DNA of 19,710 bases. Source: Dialister sp. GTDB taxonomy: Bacteria; Bacillota; Negativicutes; Veillonellales; Dialisteraceae. The position numbers were made by a program, and so were the translations under genes. Each line of letters starts with the position of its first letter. Position 1 is the stretch's first letter. The notes below the pieces were generated by a model. It saw only the letters and a program-made list of their open reading frames with translations. It did no database searches and was not told where the DNA came from. Shown here one piece after another: positions 13,603-19,710 of the stretch. The stretch lies in the NCBI GenBank assembly GCA_022722495.1, contig JAIJLI010000015.1, positions 1-19,710 on the forward strand. Direction: 5' to 3'.

Positions 13603-16087
13603 CGCTCATGTGATCAAATTTTCTTTGCAACTCATATAATCCAAGAAAATAATCTCTATAACATTGGGATACATTTTTAGCAGCTATTTTATCGTCTGTA
13701 TATGGGATTTCAATCAAGCGATAGCGATTCCCTAGGTCCTCTCGATTAGTTTGCATAAAAATGACACGCTGCCATTGATTCTGAACGTCACGCAGTCGCA
13801 TTGCCCAAAACAAATAAAATGGATCGATTGGTGCATTTGGTGATACTGAGAACAATAAAATTTCTTTTGTCAAAACCATTCTTTCTTGTCCGGGTAAAAT
13901 CATGCAAGGTTCGCCAATATTCTTAGATGCGCGTGATGGAGTGGCTATCTCCCATGCTGAAATGCCACTTGACTCACCGTGCCAGAATTCTCTTGCAACA
14001 GCCTCTGGAACCATATTTGTACTATTAGGATTAACTCTTCCGGCTCGAAGGTCAACTACCTTGATGTATGGTATATCTCCTATCCTTATATCCGAAGAGG
14101 GACTTCCGTGTCCTCCGCGAACTGAAATTATACCGTCATCGATTAAGTCTCCAAGAGAACACATTCTAAATCCTGGTAGACTTTTCTTAATCTTTTCCTC
14201 TAAAACGGATTCTGATTTATTTCCGGAAAATGTAGGAACTGCAATGTAAGATTTCGACATTGTTTCGGATTTGATATAGCCGGATGTAAAGGTACTTTCT
14301 CCTCTCATTAAGGCTTGTACATCAATAATTGCTTTATTATCGATAACATCTGTCCGACTACCATTCTCGTCAACAACAAACAGATCTAATCCGTCCTTGT
14401 TTAAGCCAATTGTGGGAGCGTTAGAAACCCAGACATATCCATCTTTAAACCATGTTGGCGTATCAGCTTTTTCGCCTTTTCCAATTTTCTCAAAAACATA
14501 GAAATTGGTCTTTGCTCGACAGAACCCCTGAAAAGCTTCCATAGGAACGTTAAGCGCTCCACGGAGAATAAAGTGTGTATCCATCCATTCTCTAAATCAT
14601 CGATATGATTTTGAGAAAAAATACGTTTCAGGAAGAACAATACCTAACCGCCCTCCATTTTGGAGGATTTTCCATGCGCGTTCAACAAATGCTATACCTA
14701 GCTCCGTTGTCGGAGCATAAGTATCTGACATTAGACCGCCTTTAGTGTGTTTGCATATTTCAAGATGAGAACTTCTAGCATCAGCTGCATTGATAACTAG
14801 ATCTTTCCCAAACGGTGGATTTGTCAAAACCGCAGTATATCTTTCTTCTCCTAGTACGGATTGAATCCCCTTTGTGTCACCCTTCCATTTGCTTTCTCTG
14901 AGAGAATCACCGTGATGTGCATTTGTTGATCCATCACCCATGCCAACCATTAAAGCTCGAGTTAACTTGATGTTAGTTTTGTCGCGATCAACACCGAATA
15001 AGTTGTAATGAGCCCATTGTGTAGAGGCTTTTTCGCTAATGCCAGTAGAAATAATTCTCATTAAAGCAGCTGACAAAAAACCACCTGTGCCACAGGCTGG
15101 ATCGATAACTATATCTTTGTGCGTTATGCACATCAATTCAGTTCCTGCCTCTATAACACGGAGGGGCGTGTAGTATTGTCCATCTCCAAGCTTGAGTGTT
15201 GCATCTCTAAAAACCTGAAACGCCATCGACAACGCCGTGGGGGCCATTTCGCCAATGTTCATTCCCTGCAATCTTAGAACGATTTCCTGTATAGTATCGG
15301 AATCAAGTACAATACTATCTGGTTCGCCAGTAGCAAATAGGACGGGATGTCTTCTTTTATAATCTGCAAACGCATCATTAACAGACTTATGCGTTTGAGC
15401 AGGAGAATCACTTAATTGAAACAACAGCGATTCATTTTTATCCCATTGACCATCATGGTCAGATTCTAACTTGATCAGCAGAATGTTGGACATTTGATTC
15501 AGCTGATCTTCTCGACGGGTAGAACGAGTATCACGAGAAGTGATTACACCAAGCAAAGAGGAAAATGTACTTTTTAGCTCTCGCGTGGAAGGAATTTGCA
15601 AATCAGAATATGTGATTCTCTTATCACCGGCTAAAATAAAATTATCGGAAGGTTTTGGTAATCCTAAACCTTCCACAACCTTGAAGTCTCCCGCAGAAGG
15701 AAGTTTATAAACACGAACAAATTCTGTTCCGTTTGTCCAAATTCCAAGCCTCGCGTGAGGTTCAAGTCCTAAGTAAATCTTCAGTTGGCTAATGCCCTCA
15801 TTCTTGTTAGGTTCTTTACATTCGATAATTGCCACAATGTGTTCGTAGTCATTTACAAACTCAACATCATCAAATAAGGCAATATCCACAGGATATCCTT
15901 TAAAACTCCTTTTTGATTCACGATTAGTCGCCTCAGAGGGAGTTTTAGGAACATGCCATTCGGTATCATCAGAATTAGGCGAAGGACAAATAATCTGTTC
16001 TCGTTCCCATCCTAGCAAAAGAAGTCTTTCTAACACTGGCAGTCGCGTTAGGTGATGCTCTTTGAATGATTTAGATTCGTAAGTCAT
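13592..16087 (-). pseudogene. Fused nuclease-N6-adenine methylase-specificity protein (type IIG/I-like), split by one TGA
   Basis: The whole 832-codon frame is open except one TGA at 14597-14599. The upstream half (16087-14597) has an HsdR_N-like nuclease region with PVD68 and IIE89CK91. A methylase domain follows, with DPACGTGGF (about 329-337) and NPPF (423-426), preceded by GQYYTPLRVIEAG as in type I HsdM. It stops after ETYFFSKSYR. The downstream half continues in frame FREWMDTHFILRGALNVPMEAFQG..., finishing the methylase fold, then an HsdS-like target-recognition domain (about CSLGDLIDDGIISVRGGHG...IPYIKVVDLRAG). TGA stands where TGG (Trp) is expected. AT-rich composition, unlike the flanks. 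A truncated product without target recognition is likely inactive. Confidence 0.82.
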
Positions 16088-16176
16088 ATTTGTATCTCCA
16101 CATAAAGTTCAGTAATGTTGCTCAGCGATTGATAGGCTTCACTTTTAGATGTATAGGCACTATTATGAAATATTGC
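16084..16176 (-). pseudogene. C-terminal tail of an unknown upstream gene carried in with the fused restriction gene
   Basis: A frame reading AIFHNSAYTSKSEAYQSLSNITELYVEIQI-stop ends in an ATGA overlap with the start of the fused restriction gene. This is the arrangement of an operon partner. Its own start is missing: upstream sequence belongs to the Mod stub. The exact junction is uncertain within about 16160-16200. Confidence 0.5.
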
Positions 16177-16297
16177 CGTTGTTCCCGCTGTGCTGCCCGT
16201 TTTCACCAAAGCTGTACTTGCGCTTCAACACCCGAAATGGCACGTCCTGATGGTGATTGATCACCTTGCTTTTTCCAATCCATTCAAGTGTTGGCAT
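16163..16297 (-). pseudogene. Type III DNA methylase (Mod) N-terminal stub
   Basis: Reads MPTLEWIGKSKVINHHQDVPFRVLKRKYSFGENGQHSGNNGNIS-stop, 44 aa. The MPTLxWIGKxKVxNHHQxVPFRVL opening is characteristic of type III Mod proteins, which then continue into the methylase core. All catalytic motifs are missing. AGGAGG lies 6 nt before the ATG. The start overlaps the end of the DUF6680-like gene by 14 bp, so the two belonged to one operon. With the Res tail 2.6 kb downstream it frames the overwritten part of the locus. Confidence 0.75.
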
Positions 16298-16829
16298 GGG
16301 TATCCTCCTGTTTTGCGGCCTGTTTTAGCATAGCATTTCCGAGAGGAGCGGGTTTGCCAGCCATATTCGTCATGAACTCAGCCATCGCCAACTGGCCCTG
16401 CTCAAATTTGGCAGTTTTCTCCATGCGCTGAACGAGTCCGTCTGGGAGATAGGGGTTTTGTATTGTTTCCCAAGTAATCTTCTTCTCATAGCCCAAAGCC
16501 TCAGCCATAGCTTCGAGTAGCTTACACTGCGCTGTGGTTATCTCCTGTGTAGAGTAATTCGGTTTGTATTTAGAAAATAAATCTGCCCAGCATTTACGAA
16601 CTGATTCATCATCCACGAAAATAATGTCAATCGTGTTTAGCGCATTTACGGTATCTTGATGTGCCCAGCCGGTTGCCCGGTGGGTCATTAGACATTGAAA
16701 TATCGTCATCTTATCCTTGCGTTTCTGATTGCGGCCTTGTAGCTTTTGACCGACAAATACAGCGGCAATAGGAACTGTGATAATCGCAGCAACATTGATA
16801 ATAGCCATAATTATTTCAAAAGTTGACAT
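16284..16829 (-). CDS. DUF6680-like protein with one N-terminal membrane segment
   Basis: Encodes 181 aa. Residues 5-27 (EIIMAIINVAAIITVPIAAVFVG) form a single membrane helix, followed by a basic linker (QKLQGRNQKRKDK) and a cytosolic helical domain containing CLMTHRATGWAHQDTVNALNTIDIIFVDD and LLEAMAEALGY. This layout fits the DUF6680 family, function unknown. The stop overlaps the start of the Mod stub by 14 bp, so it was the first gene of the type III operon. GGAGG lies before the ATG. The frame is intact. Confidence 0.6.
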   Translation of the reverse strand: MSTFEIIMAIINVAAIITVPIAAVFVGQKLQGRNQKRKDKMTIFQCLMTHRATGWAHQDTVNALNTIDIIFVDDESVRKCWADLFSKYKPNYSTQEITTAQCKLLEAMAEALGYEKKITWETIQNPYLPDGLVQRMEKTAKFEQGQLAMAEFMTNMAGKPAPLGNAMLKQAAKQEDTHANT

Positions 16830-17036
16830 TGCGCAATCCTCCGTATATGTAGATTTTTATATTGGGCAAAGATCTATCCTGTCTCGGAAGGACTAAATTT
16901 TTTGCCCAACGCTGTCATCGTTTGTCGAATCGACGATTTGGGTAGAGTCGTAACCAAGGGGTCAGTGCGCCCATTCGCACCCGCGAGGTGGAATAGCCCC
17001 CATTATTTCGAGTTAGAGTCGCTGATATGATGCGGC
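16830..17036. other. Gene-free segment with inverted repeats
   Basis: Contains a perfect 9-bp inverted repeat (TTGGGCAAA 16862-16870, TTTGCCCAA 16901-16909) and GTGCG/CGCAC around CCCATT near 16965-16980. On the minus strand there is a 43-codon frame without a start (LFHLAGANGRTDPLVTTLPKSSIRQTMTALGKKFSPSETG) that looks protein-like. It may be a gene remnant or a structured non-coding segment of the mobile element. Confidence 0.35.
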
Positions 17037-17240
17037 TCATTTTTCATTTTCGGCAGGCTTTTTGATATACTTGCCGTTCTTGATTCTCGCGTCCGCCGGC
17101 TTTTCTGCGTCCTCCGGAATTCCCCAGACTGTGCCAATGCGGATCGCACCGGGGACGCGCCCCTCGCCACACAAAATCTGAATACGGCGAGTGGAGATAC
17201 CCCAACGTTCGGCGGTTTGCGTGATAGATAAATATTTCAT
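17037..17240 (-). CDS. Small helix-turn-helix (excisionase-like) protein
   Basis: Encodes 67 aa: MKYLSITQTAERWGISTRRIQILCGEGRVPGAIRIGTVWGIPEDAEKP. The winged helix-turn-helix pattern TQTAERWGISTRRIQILCGEGRVPGAIRIG...W.IP is that of MerR/excisionase-like DNA-binding proteins common on Firmicute integrative elements, where they act as directionality factors or regulators. AGGAG lies 8 nt before the ATG, and a promoter (17296-17324) lies upstream. It is transcribed away from mobC. Whether it controls excision of this element cannot be told; the recombinase is a remnant. Confidence 0.8.
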   Translation of the reverse strand: MKYLSITQTAERWGISTRRIQILCGEGRVPGAIRIGTVWGIPEDAEKPADARIKNGKYIKKPAENEK

Positions 17241-17295
17241 GGGCGGTACTCCTGTTGCAGTTCAGTTCTACTTCTGCTTATAAAATCACAGTATG

Positions 17296-17324
17296 ATTAT
17301 AATCGTCAAAGCGAATAAAAGCAA
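17296..17324 (-). promoter_or_regulatory. Promoter of the HTH gene
   Basis: On the minus strand TTGCTT (17319-17324) and TATAAT (17296-17301) with a 17-bp spacer, about 55 bp before the start codon. Confidence 0.7.
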
Positions 17325-17375
17325 GGGCTTTCTGAAAAGTTCAGGAAGTATTTTCAATTTAGACATGAAAGGGGT

Positions 17376-17520
17376 GTGGGGCTTCCCCAACAACAAAATG
17401 AGCAGTTCGGGCGCAAGGCAGAACCGCTCATTTTTCCGGTGTGTACGGACACCGGATGTGCTTGCTACTCTCCCAAATCTCATATCCGCAGATACACCGC
17501 GCTCCCGCTTTTGCAAAAGC
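17376..17520. other. Cluster of inverted repeats upstream of mobC, candidate transfer origin or terminator
   Basis: GAGCAGTTC (17400-17408) pairs with GAACCGCTC (17421-17429, one mismatch) and is followed by ATTTTT. CCGGTGT/ACACCGG (17436-17442, 17449-17455) is a perfect 7-bp hairpin. GCTTTTGCAAAAGC (17507-17520) is a 14-bp palindrome. GGGGCTTCCCC also lies at about 17379-17389. Dense dyads just upstream of mobC fit an oriT region; the first may instead be a terminator. The rest of 17241-17695 shows no gene. Confidence 0.45.
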
Positions 17521-17695
17521 AGGGGCGCATATTTTTGAAAATTTCTCATTTCGGTACCTGCGTTTCGACGAAAAAAGTCCGTTGTAAAGTGAAGAGCAAC
17601 CAAGCGGCAATTCCTTCGTTCTCAAAATTTTATTTTCGCCACTACCAAGTTTTTGAGAAAAAATGTTCGTTGTATTGTGAAAGGAGTGTTTTATC

Positions 17696-18025
17696 ATGCC
17701 GAACCGCACGCGACCCATTCGCAAGGAAATTTGCCTGAATGAGCGGAAATTGAGCATAGTTCGCCACAAGATGAATAAACTCGGCACTCGCAACTTCGGC
17801 GAGTATGTCCGAAAAATGCTAATTGACGGGTACATCATCAAGGTGGATTACACCGAGCAGAAAAAGTTAGCTGCCGCTGTCAGCTGTGCCGCCACGAACA
17901 TCAACCAGATTTGCCGCCGCATCAACAACACCGGGCACGTTTACGATGCCGATGTTGCCGAGCTGAAAGAATGGATGGCTGACGTATGGGTGCTGCTGAA
18001 AGTGCAGCAGAGGGAGGAGCTTTGA
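17696..18025 (+). CDS. mobC: MobC-family mobilisation (relaxosome) protein
   Basis: Encodes 109 aa: MPNRTRPIRKEICLNERKLSIVRHKMNKLGTRNFGEYVRKMLIDGYII...AAAVSCAATNINQICRRINNTGHVYDADVAELKEWM. A ribbon-helix-helix-like N-terminus and the ATNINQICRRINxTG motif near residues 68-82 are hallmarks of MobC accessory proteins, which bind the transfer origin and help a relaxase nick it. AAAGGAG lies 9 nt before the ATG. No relaxase follows, although mobC is usually immediately upstream of one, so the protein has no partner here. The element could only be mobilised in trans. Confidence 0.85.
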   Translation: MPNRTRPIRKEICLNERKLSIVRHKMNKLGTRNFGEYVRKMLIDGYIIKVDYTEQKKLAAAVSCAATNINQICRRINNTGHVYDADVAELKEWMADVWVLLKVQQREEL

Positions 18026-18252
18026 CCACAACGGGGGGTTCCGTGTGTGTGTTTTCCGTCACCAGTCTTCCGGACGATGGATAAACTGACGCTCCGGAGC
18101 GTTCCACCTAGATTTCAGGACGACGGTTTCCGTGACGCTTATCGGGGCTGGATTTCATCCTCTAACTAATAAGAAATAAATCAAGATACAAGAGAATCAA
18201 TCTATCAATCAACACAAAAATGGATGGATTGATGGATGGTACAGGAGGTCAG
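18026..18252. other. Gene-free segment between mobC and repA remnant
   Basis: Where a relaxase gene would be expected there is only a short TTG-start frame of 20 codons, a 14-bp palindrome ACGCTCCGGAGCGT (18089-18102), and a 4-bp-periodic stretch at 18195-18240. That stretch is ATCA/ATCT units followed by ATGGATGG/ATTGATGG units that partly complement each other, directly before the repA SD. This could be a replication-origin or translational-control relic. Confidence 0.4.
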
Positions 18253-18646
18253 ATGAAAACTTTTTGCAAGGCTCACGACGCAGAGCCCGGCGGCATCCTA
18301 TGTACCGCGCCCAAGGTTTCTGCTCCAAGACGAAGCCCTGCGGGACATCAGCAACGACGCAAAGGTGCTCTATGCGCTGCTGCTGGACAGAGCCAGCATT
18401 TCCTGGCAGAACGGCTACGTCGAGCCGAACGGAACGATCCGGCTGTACTTCACCTTGGAGCAGGCACAGACAAAGCTCCACCGCAGCCGCTAGAGCGCCA
18501 TGCGAATCTTCCGGGAATTGGAGTACAGCGATTTGATCGTTCGGCGCAAGCAGGGCCTGGGCAAGCCCGCCCTCATCACGCTGAACTACCCGGTGGACGC
18601 AAAACTCATTCAGCCGAAAGAGGATGGTGCAAAACCGTCCGGCTAA
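18253..18646 (+). pseudogene. Replication initiator (RepA-type) N-terminal remnant, frameshifted and interrupted
   Basis: The ATG at 18253 has AGGAGG just upstream. The first codons read MKTF; then a run of five T where four would keep frame shifts into ARLTTQSPAASYVPRPRFLLQDEALRDISNDAKVLYALLLDRASISWQNGYVEPNGTIRLYFTLEQAQTKLHRSR-stop(TAG)-SAMRIFRELEYSDLIVRRKQGLGKPALITLN.... This matches the N-terminal domain of RepA-like replication initiators of Firmicute plasmids and integrative elements (DAKVLYALLLDR, LIxRxxQGLGKPxLI). The C-terminal part is absent. Frameshift and nonsense codon make it inactive. Confidence 0.75.
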
Positions 18647-18767
18647 AGGTCGAAAACAAAGATTTTTTTGCTCTGCAAGTAGCGCAAATCACAGAGGAAT
18701 GTCTTTTCCCATAACAACTCAGCAAAGCGTGTCTATGCGCCTACAGAAGTGATAAAGGGGGGACCAT

Positions 18768-18953
18768 GTGAACGCAGAAAAAACGAATATCCCAAACAGC
18801 GTGGATGCAACCGAAATTCCGGAATACGTCTTTGAATCGCTGGAACGGAGTCTGCTTCCGGTAATTCAGAAGTACTACGAAAGTGAAGACGGTAAAAAGG
18901 TATTTGCCGAATGGAAAGCAAAGAAAGAGAATAGGGACTGTGCATCTACATAA
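18768..18953 (+). CDS. Small acidic ORF of the mobile element
   Basis: 61 aa starting at GTG 18768 (an overlapping ATG is followed by a stop), with AAAGGGGGG just upstream. Reads MNAEKTNIPNSVDATEIPEYVFESLERSLLPVIQKYYESEDGKKVFAEWKAKKENRDCAST, mostly helical and charged. I do not recognise a named family. A strong terminator follows directly. It may be a small regulator or accessory gene of the element; function unknown. Confidence 0.55.
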   Translation: MNAEKTNIPNSVDATEIPEYVFESLERSLLPVIQKYYESEDGKKVFAEWKAKKENRDCAST

Positions 18954-18955
18954 AG

Positions 18956-18997
18956 AAGCCGGGAGGATTGCAATAATCGGCAGTCCTCCCGGCTTTT
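18956..18997 (+). terminator. Intrinsic terminator at the right end of the island
   Basis: AAGCCGGGAGGA (18956-18967) pairs perfectly with TCCTCCCGGCTT (18984-18995), and the stem continues inward (TTGC/GCAG with one G-U). TTTT ends it. It follows the small ORF by 3 bp. Confidence 0.9.
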
Positions 18998-19025
18998 CCA
19001 GTACCAGTCTTCAATTTCTTCCATT

Positions 19026-19080
19026 AAAACAACAAATCCGAACCCATGACCAATCGGCAAAAGGTTCGGATTATATTGTT
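19026..19080 (-). terminator. Terminator of tRNA-Ala
   Basis: On the minus strand AATCCGAACC (19063-19072) pairs with GGTTCGGATT (19035-19044), flanked by AAAACAA/TTGTTTT that extend the stem and give a T-rich 3' side. Confidence 0.75.
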
Positions 19081-19081
19081 T

Positions 19082-19157
19082 TGGTGGAGCATAGGGGGAT
19101 CGAACCCCTGACCTCAAGATTGCGAACCTTGCGCTCTCCCAGCTGAGCTAATGCCCC
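19082..19157 (-). tRNA. tRNA-Ala (anticodon CGC)
   Basis: 76 nt including encoded CCA. The acceptor GGGGCAT pairs with ATGCTCC and keeps the G3-U70 wobble that identifies alanine tRNAs; discriminator A73. D-arm GCTC...GAGC, anticodon loop TTCGCAA (CGC), T-arm AGGGG TTCGATC CCCCT. All arms pair. Confidence 0.96.
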
Positions 19158-19169
19158 ATGTGTTTACGT

Positions 19170-19198
19170 ATTATACCCCTTTAGGGGGTGAGATGCAA
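19170..19198 (-). promoter_or_regulatory. Promoter of tRNA-Ala
   Basis: TTGCAT (19193-19198) and TATAAT (19170-19175) on the minus strand, spacer 17 bp. The spacer itself contains CCCCTAAAGGGG. Confidence 0.85.
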
Positions 19199-19252
19199 TA
19201 GATTTTTTAAGGGCAGGGAGAATGACAAATGAGGGAAAAGGGAAATGGCAAT

Positions 19253-19286
19253 AAAAAATCCCACGGCGCGGAGCACGTGGAACTTT
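19253..19286 (-). terminator. tRNA-type terminator copy 3 (distal)
   Basis: Near-identical to the tRNA-Val terminator at 19593: TTCCACG pairs with CGTGGGA and ends in TTTTTT. It follows the tRNA tail of the distal 170-bp unit. Confidence 0.75.
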
Positions 19287-19292
19287 TCATTA

Positions 19293-19462
19293 TGGTGGGC
19301 GATAACAGGATCGAACTGGTTCCGCAGCGAACACATTTTGAAGGAGCAAAGCGACGCACAAAATGTAGTGAGTCGCGTATGCAGGAGGTTATATGACCGT
19401 AGAGAAAAAAGGAAAAAGGCAAGAAAAAAGCACCACGGAGCGGATCACGTGATGCTTTCTTT
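19293..19462 (-). repeat. 170-bp tRNA-tail/hairpin unit 1 (distal)
   Basis: Begins on the plus strand with the 26 nt complementary to the tRNA-Val 3' end including CCA (19293-19318), then GTTC-CGCAGC-GAAC. A hairpin follows with stem ACATTTTG/CAAAATGT (19333-19340, 19359-19366) and an 18-nt loop beginning AAGGAGCAAAGCGACG. Next come GTGAGTCGCGTATGCAGGAGG and the unit 2 terminator. Confidence 0.8.
19423..19457 (-). terminator. tRNA-type terminator copy 2
   Basis: Minus strand GCATCACG pairs with CGTGGTGC (one G-U) followed by TTTTTT. Same position and loop (TGATCCGCTC) as the other two copies, but different outer pairs that still match each other. Confidence 0.75.
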
Positions 19463-19632
19463 TGGTGGGCGATAACAGGATCGAACTGGTTCCGCAGCGA
19501 ACATCATTTGAAGGAGCAAAGCGACGCGCAAATGATCGTGAGCGCGTATGCAGGAGGTTAAATGATAAATAAGGTGGGAGGAAAATGGCAATAAAAAATT
19601 CCACGGAGCGGAGCACGTGGAACTTTTCATTA
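19463..19632 (-). repeat. 170-bp tRNA-tail/hairpin unit 2 (proximal)
   Basis: Same layout as unit 1: 26-nt tRNA-Val tail (19463-19488), GTTC-CGCAGC-GAAC, then a hairpin with stem ATCATTTG/CAAATGAT (19503-19510, 19529-19536) around an 18-nt loop that differs from unit 1 in one base. AGCGCGTATGCAGGAGG follows, then the tRNA-Val terminator. Spacing to unit 1 and to the tRNA gene is exactly 170 bp each. Confidence 0.8.
19593..19626 (-). terminator. Terminator of tRNA-Val
   Basis: Minus strand TTCCACG (19616-19622) pairs with CGTGGAA (19599-19605), followed by TTTTTT, 10 nt after the CCA end. Confidence 0.9.
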
Positions 19633-19708
19633 TGGTGGGCGATAACAGGATCGAACTGCTGACATTCTGCTTGTAAGGCAGACGCTCTCCCAGCTGAGCT
19701 AATCGCCC
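19633..19708 (-). tRNA. tRNA-Val (anticodon UAC)
   Basis: 76 nt with encoded CCA. The acceptor GGGCGAT pairs with ATCGCCC, discriminator A. D-arm GCTC...GAGC, anticodon stem TCTGC/GCAGA with loop CTTACAA (UAC = valine), T-arm with TTCGATC. Its last 26 nt are repeated twice downstream. Confidence 0.96.
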
Positions 19709-19710
19709 AT

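Noticed and set aside
12658..16087. Stop-codon reassignment (TAG or TGA read through)
   Set aside because: TAG ends larA and TGA ends the phosphatase gene normally, and TGA/TAG interruptions occur only in genes already damaged.
18220..18714. 164-codon plus-strand frame
   Set aside because: Shares only the first codons with repA, then reads the wrong frame; the RepA-like residues are in another frame.
19245..19475. Short frames across the tRNA-tail units
   Set aside because: They translate tRNA tails, hairpins and terminators; repeated RNA-like structure is the better explanation.
19293..19488. Two additional tRNA-Val genes
   Set aside because: Only the last 26 nt are tRNA; the acceptor 5' strand, D-arm and anticodon arm are missing.
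1..19710. CRISPR array
   Set aside because: No regularly spaced 25-40 bp direct repeats with unique spacers; the periodic elements seen are 7-bp heptamers and a 170-bp array.

Overview
The window looks like the chromosome of a host-associated member of the Negativicutes (Veillonellaceae-like Firmicutes; Dialister or Megasphaera type is a guess from gene content and protein style, not proven). Supporting signs are AGGAGG-type ribosome binding sites, a T-box leader, CCA-encoding tRNA genes, and a left half of moderate-to-high GC with codon use unlike the AT-richer right half.

Layout. (1) 1-767: AT-rich, edge-truncated AAA/DUF4143 ATPase on the minus strand, with a near-consensus promoter and a phased set of short inverted motifs upstream. 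(2) 1077-8092, all minus strand: a small secreted protein, a MATE exporter, a small transaldolase/fructose-6-phosphate aldolase, and the serine operon serC-serA-histidine phosphatase. The serine operon is preceded by a strong promoter and an unusual T-box leader with one specifier domain but two T-box/antiterminator/terminator modules. Its genes supply all three steps from 3-phosphoglycerate to serine if the histidine phosphatase is the phosphoserine phosphatase. (3) 8093-9978: a divergent LarA-family racemase gene ending at a long bidirectional terminator. In regions 2 and 3 the intergenic gaps carry copies of a repeat with a conserved core and 7-bp-periodic arms; three of the copies abut gene 3' ends.

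(4) About 9980-18997: a decaying mobile and defence island. From left to right it holds a frameshifted serine-recombinase C-terminus, an intact DUF1016/YhcG-type nuclease, a beheaded XRE regulator, a 58-aa chimeric ORF, an intact TIGR02391/Ymh (HEPN-like) protein, the C-terminus of a type III restriction Res subunit with two in-frame amber codons, a fused nuclease-methylase-specificity gene broken by a single TGA, a 44-codon N-terminal stub of a type III Mod methylase, a DUF6680-like membrane protein, a small HTH protein, a mobC gene with no relaxase, a repA remnant and a small ORF. The order mod-stub / foreign restriction gene / res-tail shows that a type III restriction-modification locus was overwritten by a piece of another restriction system.

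(5) 19026-19708: tRNA-Ala(CGC) and tRNA-Val(UAC), both minus strand. Downstream of tRNA-Val are two exactly 170-bp units. Each ends in the last 26 nt of the tRNA and contains a hairpin whose stem differs between the copies by compensating changes while its loop is kept.

The strongest candidates for something not previously described are the single-specifier, double-antiterminator T-box, the tRNA-tail/hairpin 170-bp array, and the heptamer-armed intergenic repeats. All calls come from reading the sequence; no database search was run.
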